Source of the DNA: Alphaproteobacteria bacterium
Lineage (GTDB): Bacteria; Pseudomonadota; Alphaproteobacteria; Micavibrionales; Micavibrionaceae
Reading direction: 5' to 3'
Assembly: GCA_023384135.1 (NCBI GenBank)
Contig: JAHDXS010000002.1
Location: 310,001 to 374,000, forward strand
Length of the DNA: 64,000 nt
Each line of letters starts with the position of its first letter. Positions within the stretch are counted from its first letter, which is position 1. Below the pieces are notes generated by a model that was not told where the DNA came from, ran no database searches, and worked only from the letters and a program-made list of their open reading frames with translations. A program made the position numbers and the translations under genes. Shown piece after piece: positions 44,802-54,561 of the stretch.

Positions 44802-47800
44802 TTATCCGCCAAAGAGTTGCCGCAACCGCTGCTCCGCCACCGCCAGCATCGTGAGATCCACGGTCCCAGCCCGGCGCAGTTCGGCGAAAAGCGGCTCGAA
44901 CTGTTTGAGCAGGTGATCGTGGTCCTTAAGCCACTCCTCCAGCATGCTCTCCTTGCGGTTGGCTTTTGCAGCCCGCCCGTTCAGATCGCGCAGAACACGT
45001 ACGGTCAGACCCGCCTGACAGCCGTAAAGGCTCTCGATCAGGCCCGAAGACGCCTCACTCTGCCAGCTATTGTCGTGCGGCAGGAACCGTGCCTGCTGGC
45101 GGAGCCAGTCCAGATGGAATGCTTCCCCGACCTCGAAATACGTACGGGTCGTATTCATCATGTTCGTCTTCTGCTCAAGGCTGATCCGAATAATATCGCA
45201 AGCCGACGACAAAACGGGCATCAGCGCGATCTGATGCGCCAGAGCCTGCGGCAGACCGTCCCGTACGCCTATAGCCGTACGCGCCTCGATGGAGCCGCGC
45301 AACTCTTCCGTAAGAAGCCCATCGATATTCTTGCGCAGCGCCTCGATACTCTCAGAAAACTGGCGCGTATCCTTATCCAGGTCCAGATCGCGGCCCAGAC
45401 GGGTCAGGAACCAGGTGATCGTATGCTCGGCCATTTGGGCGATTTCCCGCATCGCCTTAAGCTGAACCTCTGCCGGAACCTTGGTATCAAGCGATTCAAT
45501 GTCGTCCCAGAGCGGGCGCAATTTGAACGCATCGCGGGTCACGATGTACGCCTCGACGACCTGATTGATACGCGCCCCGGTCTTGTTCATACGGGATTTC
45601 GTAAAGGTCGGGCCCATCCGGTTGACCAGCGAGTTCGCCATCATGGTCGAGATGATTTCGCGCTTCAGGCGGTGACGCAGGATTTCCGTCTTGTATTTTT
45701 CGCCAAGAATATCGGGGAAATAATCGACCAGCCAGTTTTCCATGCGCGGATTATCAGGAATGTTCGACGCCAGCAAATCGCTGGTCAGCGCGATCTTGGC
45801 GTAGGAAATGAGAATACACAGCTCCGGCCGCGTCAGCCCTTTGCCCGCCCGCAGACGGCTTTCGATCGTCTCCTTGTCCGGCAACCCCTCGTTCCGGCGG
45901 CTGAGGCCCCGCTCGCGCTCCAGATCCTCGATGAAATCCTCATGGATCTGAAGGTTCTCGCGGGCCTGCAATTCGGCCAGACTGACGGCTTGCGCCTGCT
46001 GGTAATTATGCCGCAGGACGTGCGCCGCGACCTCTTCGGTCATCTTCTTGAGCAGCACGTTCCGGGCCTTGAGGTCCATCTTGTGCTTCTTGCTGTTCAT
46101 CACGTCGGTCAGCAAAATCTTGATATTGACCTCATGGTCGGAGGAATCGACCCCCCCGGAATTATCCACGAAGTCGGTATTGAGACGCACGCCGCGCTCG
46201 GAAAGCTCGATCCGGCCAAGCTGCGTCAGAGCGAGGTTGGCCCCCTCCCCGATCACGCGGGCACGAATGTCGCTGGCATTCACGCGCAGCGCATCGTTGC
46301 TCTTGTCGCCCACGTCGATATGCGTTTCCTTGGTCGCCTTGACATACGTGCCGATACCGCCGAACCACAAAAGGTCCGTCCGCGCCCTGAGAATGGCCTT
46401 GATCAGCTCCGCTGGCGTGACCTTGTCCTTGGTCAGTTCAAAGCGCTTCTGGATTTCCGGCGTCAAGGTCAGCATCTTTTCGCTGCGGTTGAAAATTCGT
46501 CCGCCCTTGGACAAAAGCTTGGTGTTGTAGTGATCCCACCCTTTGACCTCGTCAAACAGGCGCTTGCGCTCGGCATAGCTCGTCTTCGCATCCGGGTCAG
46601 GGTCGCAGAAAATATGAACGTGGTTGAACGCGCCCACGAGCCGCATCTGCTCGGAAAGCAGCATCCCATTGCCAAACACGTCCCCGGCCATGTCGCCGAT
46701 CCCGACAGCATCGAAGGGCTTTTTCTGGATATCGTGATGGAACAGGCGGAAATGCGCCTTGACGGATTCCCAGCCGCCCCGCGCCGTGATCGCCATTTTC
46801 TTGTGGTCGTATCCAGCCGAGCCGCCGGACGCGAACGCATCGCCCATCCAGAACCCGTATTCAAGCGAAATGCCGTTCGCGGTATCCGAAAATGTGGCCG
46901 TTCCCTTGTCCGCCGCAACGACAAGATAGGGGTCATCCCCATCGCGCCGCACGACATCCTTGGGCGGAATCACGGTCGCGCCGGAGAGATTATCGGTCAC
47001 GTCCAGAAGCCCGCGAATGAAAATCTTGTAGCACTCCACGCCCTCACGCTGAAATTCCTCCCGGCTGGCGGTCGGCGTCTTAACGACGAACCCGCCCTTC
47101 GCGCCCATCGGCACGATGACGGCGTTCTTGACCATCTGCGCCTTCATCAGGCCCAGCACTTCCGTGCGGTAATCCTCGTGACGATCGGACCAGCGCAAAC
47201 CGCCCCGCGCGATCTTGTCGCCCCGAAGGTGGATGGCTTCCACGCGCGGCGAGTAAACGAAAATCTCCATGAACGGCTTGGGATCGGGCAGATCGGGCAC
47301 AAGCGCGCTGCGAATTTTCAGAGAGAGGTAAGGTTTGCGCCCCTCTTCCGTACCGCGCTGGTAATAATTTGTGCGCATCGTGGATTCGACCAGCGAATGA
47401 ACATGGCGCAAAATCCGGTCCTGATCGCTGGAAACCACAGCCTCAAGCGCGGACTCGATCTTCGCGGCACACGCCTCGGTCAGGCTTTTGGCCTTCGCCA
47501 CGCTGTTGGCAGGATCGTGATAAGCCTTGAACAGGTCGATCAGCAAACGGCTGATCGCCGGATTCTCGGTCAGCGCCTTATGGATGTAGTTGCGGCTGTA
47601 AGGCGAGCGGATCTGCTGCATGTAATGAACATAGGCGCGCAGGATTGTGATCTCACGCCAGTTCGCGCCCGCAAGCAAAACAAGACGGTTCAAACCGTCG
47701 CTTTCCATTTCGTTGTACCAGATTTTCGTGAACGCCTTTTCGAATTGCTCCTTCACGTCCTTGACGACAACCGTGTTCTTGAACTCAGGCGTTTCCAGCA

Positions 47801-49679
47801 GGAAATCGTGCACCCACAGAGATTGCGTGGCGCCCGCCGGCGTAATCTCGAACGGCAGCTCGGCAATCGCGCGCAGCCCCATATTCTCAAGGATCGGCAG
47901 CACATCCGACAGCGTGATCGGCGATGCGGGATGATAGACTTTCAGCCGCAGCTGGCTGCGGTCCATCTCGTTCGGGCGGTAAAGATCGAGAATGATCCGG
48001 TTCTTCTCCAGCGCCTGTTCGATCTTTTCGATATCGAACACGGCCTGCCGCGCCCGGTGCTTGTCGGTATAGGCCACCGGGAACGCATCGCGGTATTTGA
48101 TCGTGAGATCGGTAACCGTCTTGGGGTCCTCAAACTCCTCGGCGATGGCGTAAGCCAGCTTCTCCGGCCACGTCTCCCCGCATTCGCGCAGCATCTTCTC
48201 AAGCTGCTTGACGTTGATCTTGGGCGGGCTTTTCTGGCTGATATTGATAATATACATCACACGCGCAAAGACGGAGTCGTCCAGCGTTGTGTAAAAATTC
48301 GCGCACACCCCGTCCATCTGCTCTTCGAGGATCGCCTGCATCCCCAGACGCAGCGTCGTACCGAAACGGTCGCGCGGAACGTAAACCAGACAGGAAATAT
48401 ACCGCCCGAACGGATCGCGCCGCAGGAACAGGGAAATCCTCTGGCGCTCCTGCAAGCGAATGATATTCATACAGATCTTGAGCAGTTCTTCGTTCCCGAT
48501 CTGGAACAATTCATCGCGCGGATATTTTTCAAGAATATGGCGCAAAGCTCTTCGGTCGTGGCTGCCTTCGATCAGTTTCGAGAGCTGCACAACCTCCTCG
48601 ACCTTGTCACGCAAATAAGGCACATCGCGCACGCTGCGCGAATAAGTGACTGAGGTGAAAAGGCCCAGAAACAGCCGTTCGCCTTTAACGCGGCCCTTAT
48701 CGTCATAGGTCTTGACCGCAATCGCATCCATCGGCACGCGGCGGTGAACGGTGGAAACGCGGTTGGTCTTGGAAATCGACACCGGAGGAAGCCCGCGCCT
48801 CAATTCCTGAAGATTGCGCGGCAACCCCTCATCTGTCTCGCTGACATAAGCCGGCGCGACCTCGTCATGCAAAAGCCCGAGGCTGGAACCCTTGACGGTC
48901 CGGCTGTTCACGCCGCCCTTGCCATCGACGAATTCATATTCGCGGTAGCCCAGAAACGTAAAATTATTATCCGCAAGGTAATCTAGAAAGGCGCAGCTTT
49001 TCTGAATTTCGCTCGCCGGATACGGTGTCGTCGCCACCGAAAGCGCGGTCGAGGTTTCCTTCATCTTCTGAAGCATCAAAAGCCACTGTTTGTTGGCCAC
49101 GCTGACATCCACCAGAACCTTCTGCAGCCCCTCCTCAAGAGCCTTGGATTCGTCCTTGGAAAGAACCTTGTTGATCTGCACGTGGATATGCGATTGCCGC
49201 GCCTCGCCCTTTGTCCAGTTGGTCCGAAGGCCCGTAAAGCCCTTCTTGGAATCGTACTCCGGCACCGCGCTCGGGTGAATGAGGATGTTGATCAAATAAT
49301 CGCGGCGGTTGATCTCCGCCGCCGTGGAATCGACCAGAAAAGCCATGTCGTCACACACCATGTCCACGACCGTCCGGCGATGCTCAAGGCCGGGAACTTC
49401 GGGAACATAGATCTTGATCTTCACCTGCCCCGCCTTGCGCTCACGCGCCAGCGCCCAGTGCGTCTCCGCCATCTCGGCCAGAATCTGCGGCTCGAAGAAG
49501 ACCTGATCTTCCTCGTTCACCTCATGAAACAAGACCTCAAGCATCTGCTTGAGGCCCGGAGAGGCTGACGCGGGCAGAAGCTTTGTGGCTTCTTTAAGTA
49601 AACGCTCGCGATGGGTCTTAATATCGGATTTGGATTCTGGTTTGGACTCTTTGGCGGAGTCTTTTTTGGACTTGCTCAT
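44802..49679 (-). CDS. Large NAD-specific glutamate dehydrogenase
   Basis: 1625 residues from ATG 49679, matching the large GDH class (about 1,600). It oxidises glutamate to 2-oxoglutarate with NAD in the cytosol. A long N-terminal regulatory region precedes the catalytic domain, which has GGLRWSDRHEDYRTEVLGLMKAQ, the IVPMGAKGGF glycine-rich stretch with catalytic Lys, and the C-terminal domain. No internal stop. Upstream residues of the open frame do not resemble the family, so the start at 49679, preceding a Ser/Lys-rich N-terminus, is preferred. Confidence 0.93.
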   Translation of the reverse strand: MSKSKKDSAKESKPESKSDIKTHRERLLKEATKLLPASASPGLKQMLEVLFHEVNEEDQVFFEPQILAEMAETHWALARERKAGQVKIKIYVPEVPGLEHRRTVVDMVCDDMAFLVDSTAAEINRRDYLINILIHPSAVPEYDSKKGFTGLRTNWTKGEARQSHIHVQINKVLSKDESKALEEGLQKVLVDVSVANKQWLLMLQKMKETSTALSVATTPYPASEIQKSCAFLDYLADNNFTFLGYREYEFVDGKGGVNSRTVKGSSLGLLHDEVAPAYVSETDEGLPRNLQELRRGLPPVSISKTNRVSTVHRRVPMDAIAVKTYDDKGRVKGERLFLGLFTSVTYSRSVRDVPYLRDKVEEVVQLSKLIEGSHDRRALRHILEKYPRDELFQIGNEELLKICMNIIRLQERQRISLFLRRDPFGRYISCLVYVPRDRFGTTLRLGMQAILEEQMDGVCANFYTTLDDSVFARVMYIINISQKSPPKINVKQLEKMLRECGETWPEKLAYAIAEEFEDPKTVTDLTIKYRDAFPVAYTDKHRARQAVFDIEKIEQALEKNRIILDLYRPNEMDRSQLRLKVYHPASPITLSDVLPILENMGLRAIAELPFEITPAGATQSLWVHDFLLETPEFKNTVVVKDVKEQFEKAFTKIWYNEMESDGLNRLVLLAGANWREITILRAYVHYMQQIRSPYSRNYIHKALTENPAISRLLIDLFKAYHDPANSVAKAKSLTEACAAKIESALEAVVSSDQDRILRHVHSLVESTMRTNYYQRGTEEGRKPYLSLKIRSALVPDLPDPKPFMEIFVYSPRVEAIHLRGDKIARGGLRWSDRHEDYRTEVLGLMKAQMVKNAVIVPMGAKGGFVVKTPTASREEFQREGVECYKIFIRGLLDVTDNLSGATVIPPKDVVRRDGDDPYLVVAADKGTATFSDTANGISLEYGFWMGDAFASGGSAGYDHKKMAITARGGWESVKAHFRLFHHDIQKKPFDAVGIGDMAGDVFGNGMLLSEQMRLVGAFNHVHIFCDPDPDAKTSYAERKRLFDEVKGWDHYNTKLLSKGGRIFNRSEKMLTLTPEIQKRFELTKDKVTPAELIKAILRARTDLLWFGGIGTYVKATKETHIDVGDKSNDALRVNASDIRARVIGEGANLALTQLGRIELSERGVRLNTDFVDNSGGVDSSDHEVNIKILLTDVMNSKKHKMDLKARNVLLKKMTEEVAAHVLRHNYQQAQAVSLAELQARENLQIHEDFIEDLERERGLSRRNEGLPDKETIESRLRAGKGLTRPELCILISYAKIALTSDLLASNIPDNPRMENWLVDYFPDILGEKYKTEILRHRLKREIISTMMANSLVNRMGPTFTKSRMNKTGARINQVVEAYIVTRDAFKLRPLWDDIESLDTKVPAEVQLKAMREIAQMAEHTITWFLTRLGRDLDLDKDTRQFSESIEALRKNIDGLLTEELRGSIEARTAIGVRDGLPQALAHQIALMPVLSSACDIIRISLEQKTNMMNTTRTYFEVGEAFHLDWLRQQARFLPHDNSWQSEASSGLIESLYGCQAGLTVRVLRDLNGRAAKANRKESMLEEWLKDHDHLLKQFEPLFAELRRAGTVDLTMLAVAEQRLRQLFGG

Positions 49680-49813
49680 TCCGGGGCACCCGTGTGTATT
49701 TTTCTGGCCGCATAATAGTGTCATACCCCCCGAAGGTCCAGCCCTTTTCAAGGGTTTTTCCCTTGCGCCGCAGCATGGGGCTAACCAGAGGAAATACGGA
49801 GAAAACCATGATT

Positions 49814-50164
49814 TTACGGCAGGTAAGAAAGGCACGAACGCGCCAGAGCGCGGACCTCCGCCCAAGCCGGGGCCGACCGCAACCCCTCCACGGACCACAA
49901 CGCCGCATTCTCCGGCCCGCTCATCGCATCAAGCTTTTGGTCAAGCGCCGACAAGGCGGCGCATAAAGAGGCGTATTCCGGGCGGCTTTGGATAAACGGG
50001 CGGAGAAAAACCAAATCATCGTGGAATTCTAGGGCTAGCTCATCGGCCAAAAAATGATCCGACTCAAACAAATCGCTCAAAAATTCAGCCTGTAGGGCAA
50101 AATCCGCCGACAAAACATGCAGACTCTCCGTGATATTCTTTAAGCCCGACGTAAGATCATCCAT
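49814..50164 (-). CDS. Small helical protein of unknown function
   Basis: 116 residues from ATG 50164, acidic and predicted helical with many Leu (SADFALQAEFLSDLFESDHF), no signal. Its start overlaps the 3' end of the zinc ribbon gene by eight bases, so translation is probably coupled. It ends 134 bases before the GDH start. No family recognised. Confidence 0.5.
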   Translation of the reverse strand: MDDLTSGLKNITESLHVLSADFALQAEFLSDLFESDHFLADELALEFHDDLVFLRPFIQSRPEYASLCAALSALDQKLDAMSGPENAALWSVEGLRSAPAWAEVRALARSCLSYLP

Positions 50165-50363
50165 GACCAAAATACCAAAAACAGGCGAAAGAAAAAATTA
50201 AGCTCAGTAAAAGCCAGCGCCAAAAATGGATCTTCGTCTGGGAAATCTTTTTGGATTGGCAAGATTTGCACTGAGTGTCGTCAACAAGCAGAGTTTGCCC
50301 GCAATCCAAGCATGTCTTGTGATAGATAATCGGAAAAAGCTTCGCTTTTTGCCTCTGTTTCAT
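50157..50363 (-). CDS. Zinc-ribbon membrane protein, 68 residues
   Basis: CLDCGQTLLVDDTQCKSC gives four Cys in a two-pair zinc ribbon (about 18-35), then one membrane segment (about 48-66). A small regulatory or structural membrane protein is plausible, but nothing more can be said. It overlaps the next gene by eight bases. Confidence 0.6.
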   Translation of the reverse strand: MKQRQKAKLFPIIYHKTCLDCGQTLLVDDTQCKSCQSKKISQTKIHFWRWLLLSLIFSFACFWYFGHG

Positions 50364-50404
50364 TCACATCCGCGCTCGATATACTTTTGAGGACGCTTAT
50401 TAAG

Positions 50405-50749
50405 TTAAATCTTGCACTCGCTTCGACACTTCATCAAACGATAAAAATATGAGGTTTCTCCATCATCCTTCAAGACTTTAGGGTCATTTTCACACCCGCA
50501 CTTCTTCTTAATATCCTGCTGAGTTTTATCTTTTTCCAACTTTTCCCATCTCGACTGCACATCTAAATCCCCCTGATCGCGGTCGCCCTCTTCGCCACAA
50601 GCGCGCCCCTCTTCTTCCGGTTGCTCACTTTGTGAAATGCTGGAGCATTGAGCGCTCCCTGTATCGGCTGCTTGTGCAGGAGCAAACGAAATAATTAGAA
50701 AAGACAATAAGCAAATGAGAGCGGCCAATTGAAAAAATTTTTCCATCAT
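50405..50749 (-). CDS. Small secreted Cys-containing protein
   Basis: 114 residues from ATG 50749 (or 50746). Signal peptide (ALICLLSFLIISFAPAQA), then an acidic Gln/Glu/Asp-rich domain with about six Cys, including CGCEND and a C-terminal CRSEC. Likely periplasmic with disulfides. No family recognised. Divergent from the glutathione reductase gene. Confidence 0.5.
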   Translation of the reverse strand: MMEKFFQLAALICLLSFLIISFAPAQAADTGSAQCSSISQSEQPEEEGRACGEEGDRDQGDLDVQSRWEKLEKDKTQQDIKKKCGCENDPKVLKDDGETSYFYRLMKCRSECKI

Positions 50750-50874
50750 ACAAACCCCGAAACAAAAACAGCGCCTTAGCTTGGCTAACCAATATAATTT
50801 AGCATACCCAAACCCGAACGTCCCGGCTATCATGCCCGGCAAGCTTGCCACAAACGCCGCGCGGGAGAAAGACA

Positions 50875-52242
50875 ATGAGCGAATATGACTTCGACCTCTT
50901 CATCATCGGCAGCGGCTCCGGCGGGGGCCGGGCCGGGCGCGTGGCGGCGGAATACGGGAAAAGGGTCGCCTACGCCGAAAACCGCCATATCGGCGGCACT
51001 TGCGTCAACCTAGGCTGCGTCCCTAAAAAAATCATGACCTACGCCGCGTCCTACGCCTCCCATATCGCGGATGCCGCCGGATACGGCTGGACCGTCGGCC
51101 CGTCTTCGCACGACTGGAAAAAATACGTCGCCGCGCAGCAGAAGGAAGTCGAATTCCTCAACACGATGATCAGCAAGGGCATCGCAGGCGACGGCCAGCC
51201 CGTCTTCAACGCCACCGCGAAAATCACCGGGCCGCACAGTGTGGAGGTGGGCGGGAAAACCGTCACCGCCGAGCGCATTCTGATCGCCACCGGCGCAAAA
51301 CCCCATATCCCCGCCGAGATTCCGGGCGCGAAGGAATACGGCATCACCTCCGACGATGTATTTTCCCTGCCCGAACGGCCCCGGCGCCTCGTGATCTTCG
51401 GCGCGGGCTTCATCGCGCTGGAATTCGCCGGAATCTTCAACCAGCTTGGCTCCGAAGTGCATCTCGTCTTCCGCCGCGAACACATTCTCAACGACGATTT
51501 CGACGGCGAGGTCCGCACCTTCCTGCAAAAGGAAATGGGCAAAAAAAACATCGCCCTCCATCCGAAAACAACCCTATCGAAAGTCTCAAAAAACGGCGCA
51601 AACGTGCTGGAGATCGCGCTTTCCGATGGAAAAACCATCGAGGCCGACGCGATCCTGTTCGCCACCGGGCGCGTTCCCAATATCGAACCGCTGGGCCTGA
51701 AAGACATCGGCGTGGAACTAACACAAGCAGGCGCGGTGAAGGTAAACCGCGACGAACAAACCAGCATCCCCTCCATCTACGCCATCGGCGACGTGACCGG
51801 GCGCATCGCCCTGACCCCCGTGGCGATCATTGAGGGCCACGCGCTGGCCGACCGTCTTTACGGCGGGAAACAGCGCTATATCTCATACGAAAACGTCCCC
51901 CACGCCGTCTTCTCTAACCCGCCTGTAGGGCAGGTCGGTCTGACCGAAGAACAGGCGCTGGCGAAATTCCCCGGCGCGGTCGATATCTACCGCTCGGACT
52001 TTCTGCCCATGCGCAACATTTTGGCCGAACGCGACGAGCGCACGCTGGTCAAGCTGGTCGTCCACCGCGAAACCGACAAGGTTGTGGGCCTTCATATGGT
52101 CGGGCAGGACGCGCCGGAAATCACGCAGGGCTTCGCCGCCGCGATTACAGCGGGCGCCACCAAGGCCGAGTTCGATGCAACCGTCGCCATCCACCCCACG
52201 GCGGCGGAGGAATTTGTTCTCCTGCGCCGGAAATCGCGCTAA
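50875..52242 (+). CDS. gor: Glutathione-disulfide reductase
   Basis: 455 residues from ATG 50875, with GGGAGAA before it. FAD-binding GSGSGGGRAGR, the redox-active GGTCVNLGCVPKK (Cys about 43 and 48), the NAD(P)H-binding GAGFIALEFAGIF, and the C-terminal catalytic HPTAAEE are all present. It keeps glutathione reduced in the cytosol. A short TPR gene follows on the same strand. Confidence 0.93.
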   Translation: MSEYDFDLFIIGSGSGGGRAGRVAAEYGKRVAYAENRHIGGTCVNLGCVPKKIMTYAASYASHIADAAGYGWTVGPSSHDWKKYVAAQQKEVEFLNTMISKGIAGDGQPVFNATAKITGPHSVEVGGKTVTAERILIATGAKPHIPAEIPGAKEYGITSDDVFSLPERPRRLVIFGAGFIALEFAGIFNQLGSEVHLVFRREHILNDDFDGEVRTFLQKEMGKKNIALHPKTTLSKVSKNGANVLEIALSDGKTIEADAILFATGRVPNIEPLGLKDIGVELTQAGAVKVNRDEQTSIPSIYAIGDVTGRIALTPVAIIEGHALADRLYGGKQRYISYENVPHAVFSNPPVGQVGLTEEQALAKFPGAVDIYRSDFLPMRNILAERDERTLVKLVVHRETDKVVGLHMVGQDAPEITQGFAAAITAGATKAEFDATVAIHPTAAEEFVLLRRKSR

Positions 52243-52275
52243 TATGCGGCCTTTTGAAGATCAGGGGGTTTAGAC

Positions 52276-53250
52276 GTGAGCCAGAGCAACCCGGCAGCCG
52301 GAGCGGAAGAACAAGCCAAAGCGGTCTACGCGCAGGCCGTAGACTGCATCAAGAAACAGGATTTCGCCGGGGCCGAGAAATACCTCACGGAATCCCTGAA
52401 CATCGCCCCCAACGCCGACGCCGCCCACAATCTCGGAACACTCCGCTTCATGCAGGGCCAGATCGACAAGGCCGTCGAACTGTTCCATCAGGCCGTCACG
52501 CTCGACCCGCATTATGACGCCGCCTACGCCAACCTGATGCGCATATTCCATCAGAAGGGAGAGATCGCCAAAGCCATCGAATACAGCGCCATGGCCATGA
52601 CCGCCGCGCCGGATAAACGCGCACATAAAGAAGAGTTTATAACGATACTCAGCACGATCAAACTAGAGGACACCACGCCGGATATCAAAAGAATGATGGC
52701 ATTCTGCCTTCAGGACGAAGGGCTTACGAATGAAAAACTCGCGCTCGTCTGGCTCAACCTGATCGCCGCCGATCCGGAACTAGCGCCTCTATGGAAGCCA
52801 AAGCACTTCATCGAATTTGAAAACGCGTTCCACGATCTGCCCGAATACAAGGCGCTGCTCTCGCGTGATTTCATACTCGGGCTGGCCAGACTGGACATAA
52901 GCGAACCGCAAGCGCAAACCTTTTTGAATCATCTGCGCATGCTGATCCTCAAGGACCATGTTGAGGAAAAAAGTGTGCTCTTCGGTAAAAATTTCATGGA
53001 ACTGTTCGCTGCGCTGGCCGCTCAAGCCATGAGAAAAAAATTTAAACTTGAAATATCCCTCCAAGAGCAAGAATGGCTGGAAACTCTTAGAAAACAAATT
53101 GCCGCGCAGCAGGACATTTCAAAAAGCCTCAAACCACTTCTAATTTTGGCGACATACGAAGATGTTCTCACGCACCCGGCCGCCGCAAAATTCGCCGCCG
53201 AAATCGAAAAAACGCCCGAACTTAACAAGATTCTTAAAATCGGCGACTAG
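52276..53250 (+). CDS. TPR protein
   Basis: 324 residues, GTG start at 52276 with GGGGG nearby. Three tetratricopeptide-like units (about 14-115: KQDFAGAEKYLTESLNIAP, GQIDKAVELFHQAVTLDP, GEIAKAIEYSAMAMTAAP). The remaining 200 residues are helical without a known family. No signal peptide or membrane segment. Its 3' end overlaps the convergent methyltransferase gene by four bases. Confidence 0.8.
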   Translation: MSQSNPAAGAEEQAKAVYAQAVDCIKKQDFAGAEKYLTESLNIAPNADAAHNLGTLRFMQGQIDKAVELFHQAVTLDPHYDAAYANLMRIFHQKGEIAKAIEYSAMAMTAAPDKRAHKEEFITILSTIKLEDTTPDIKRMMAFCLQDEGLTNEKLALVWLNLIAADPELAPLWKPKHFIEFENAFHDLPEYKALLSRDFILGLARLDISEPQAQTFLNHLRMLILKDHVEEKSVLFGKNFMELFAALAAQAMRKKFKLEISLQEQEWLETLRKQIAAQQDISKSLKPLLILATYEDVLTHPAAAKFAAEIEKTPELNKILKIGD

Positions 53251-53792
53251 TCTTTCGTGCGCACCTTCCGCCTGTGCTTTTTGGGCGGAAGGTGGGCCGC
53301 CTCGATCAACGGTCCGCCGGGGCGCACGGGACGCTCGGCAAATCGGCCAAGGCACAGCATGCGGTCATAGATCACGATCGCCGCCGCCACGCCGACATTG
53401 ACGCAGAATTTCATCGGAATTTTGACGACATGATCGCACCGCGCGACAGTTTCGGGCGAAAGACTGCCCATCTCAGGCCCCAGAACATAAGCCGCGCGGA
53501 GCGGATGCCGAAAGCTCGGCAAATCCACCGCATCGTCCGTCAATTCAACCCCCACCAGCACGCAATCCTTGGGTAACGCCAGATCGGCGGGCGTCTTGTA
53601 TTGGTAATACGGCAGATGATCGAACGCCCCCGACGTATCCGAGACGCGCAACTCGTTGATATCCAGCGAGGGCCGGATGGCGAAAAAGAAACTGCCCCCG
53701 AACGCGTGCGTCGTGCGCACGATGGTCCCCGCATTCTGCTCCTTGCTGATGCTTTCCACGCCCACCCCGAAATATCCGCGTATCCCACTCAT
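53247..53792 (-). CDS. TrmH/SpoU-family RNA methyltransferase
   Basis: 181 residues. The SPOUT knot signatures NAGTIVRTTHAFG, YVLGPEMGSLS and IPMKFCVNVGVAAAIVIYDR are present. It uses S-adenosylmethionine to methylate tRNA or rRNA, likely 2'-O of ribose, but the target site is not determined. It starts in a four-base overlap (ATGA) with the racemase stop and carries a basic C-terminal tail. Confidence 0.85.
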   Translation of the reverse strand: MSGIRGYFGVGVESISKEQNAGTIVRTTHAFGGSFFFAIRPSLDINELRVSDTSGAFDHLPYYQYKTPADLALPKDCVLVGVELTDDAVDLPSFRHPLRAAYVLGPEMGSLSPETVARCDHVVKIPMKFCVNVGVAAAIVIYDRMLCLGRFAERPVRPGGPLIEAAHLPPKKHRRKVRTKD

Positions 53793-54496
53793 GCCGCCAG
53801 CGCCTCCTCGCCAAAAATAAGCTGCGCCGCCGCCTCGATATGGATCTGCGTGGTGTCGAACACCGGGCAGGAAACATCCTGCGGACCGATCAGCATCGTA
53901 ATTTCCGTGCAGCCGAGTATGACGCCCTGCGCCCCCTCTTCAATTAAGCCGGAAATGATGGCCCGGTAGACCTCGCGCGACTCGTCCGTGACGATTCCAT
54001 GACACAACTCGTCATAGATGATCCGGTGGATCTCAGCACGTTTCTGCGGGTTTGGGACCAGCGGCTCGATCCCGTGCGCGACCAGCCGCTGTTTATAAAA
54101 ATCCTGCTCCATCGTGTAGGCCGTACCCAAAAGCGCAATACGATTCAGGCCGGAAGCGCGGATTCTCTGGGCCGTCGCATCGTCCAGATGCAGGAACGGG
54201 ATGGTCAGCCGCGCCTTAAGATCATCGGCAAAACGGTGCATCGTATTCGTCGCCAGCAGCACGAAATCTGCGCCCGCACGCTCTAAACGCAACGCGGCGT
54301 CTACAATAAGGCGCCCCTGCGTGTCCCAGTCGCCTTGTTCCTTGAGCGCGACGAACTCCCCGAAATCGAGCGAATTGAGCAAAATCCGCGCGTTGTGATG
54401 CCCGCCCAGCCGCGCCTGCACGGCCGCGTTCAGGCCACGGTAATACAAAATGGTGGATTCCGGGCTGAGCCCGCCGACGATCCCGACTGTTTTCAC
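53789..54496 (-). CDS. Aspartate/glutamate-racemase-family protein
   Basis: 235 residues with the two-domain racemase fold. The opening GIVGGLSPEST, the first catalytic region ATNTMH and the second GCTEI are visible. The first position is Thr rather than Cys, and only the second site has Cys. In the E. coli YgeA subgroup a Thr/Cys pair also supports racemization, so it may still be active on Asp or Glu-like substrates. It may be cotranscribed with the aminotransferase 65 bases upstream. Confidence 0.85.
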   Translation of the reverse strand: MKTVGIVGGLSPESTILYYRGLNAAVQARLGGHHNARILLNSLDFGEFVALKEQGDWDTQGRLIVDAALRLERAGADFVLLATNTMHRFADDLKARLTIPFLHLDDATAQRIRASGLNRIALLGTAYTMEQDFYKQRLVAHGIEPLVPNPQKRAEIHRIIYDELCHGIVTDESREVYRAIISGLIEEGAQGVILGCTEITMLIGPQDVSCPVFDTTQIHIEAAAQLIFGEEALAA

Positions 54497-54561
54497 GCGC
54501 GAACGCTCCGAAGTGTTAAAACCCCGAAAACTCTAGCCCATAAGGCCGGTAAGGAAAACCT

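Noticed and set aside
44754..48653. Open + strand frame of about 1299 codons opposite NAD-GDH
   Set aside because: It runs antisense to the conserved dehydrogenase, has unusual composition and no recognisable domain.
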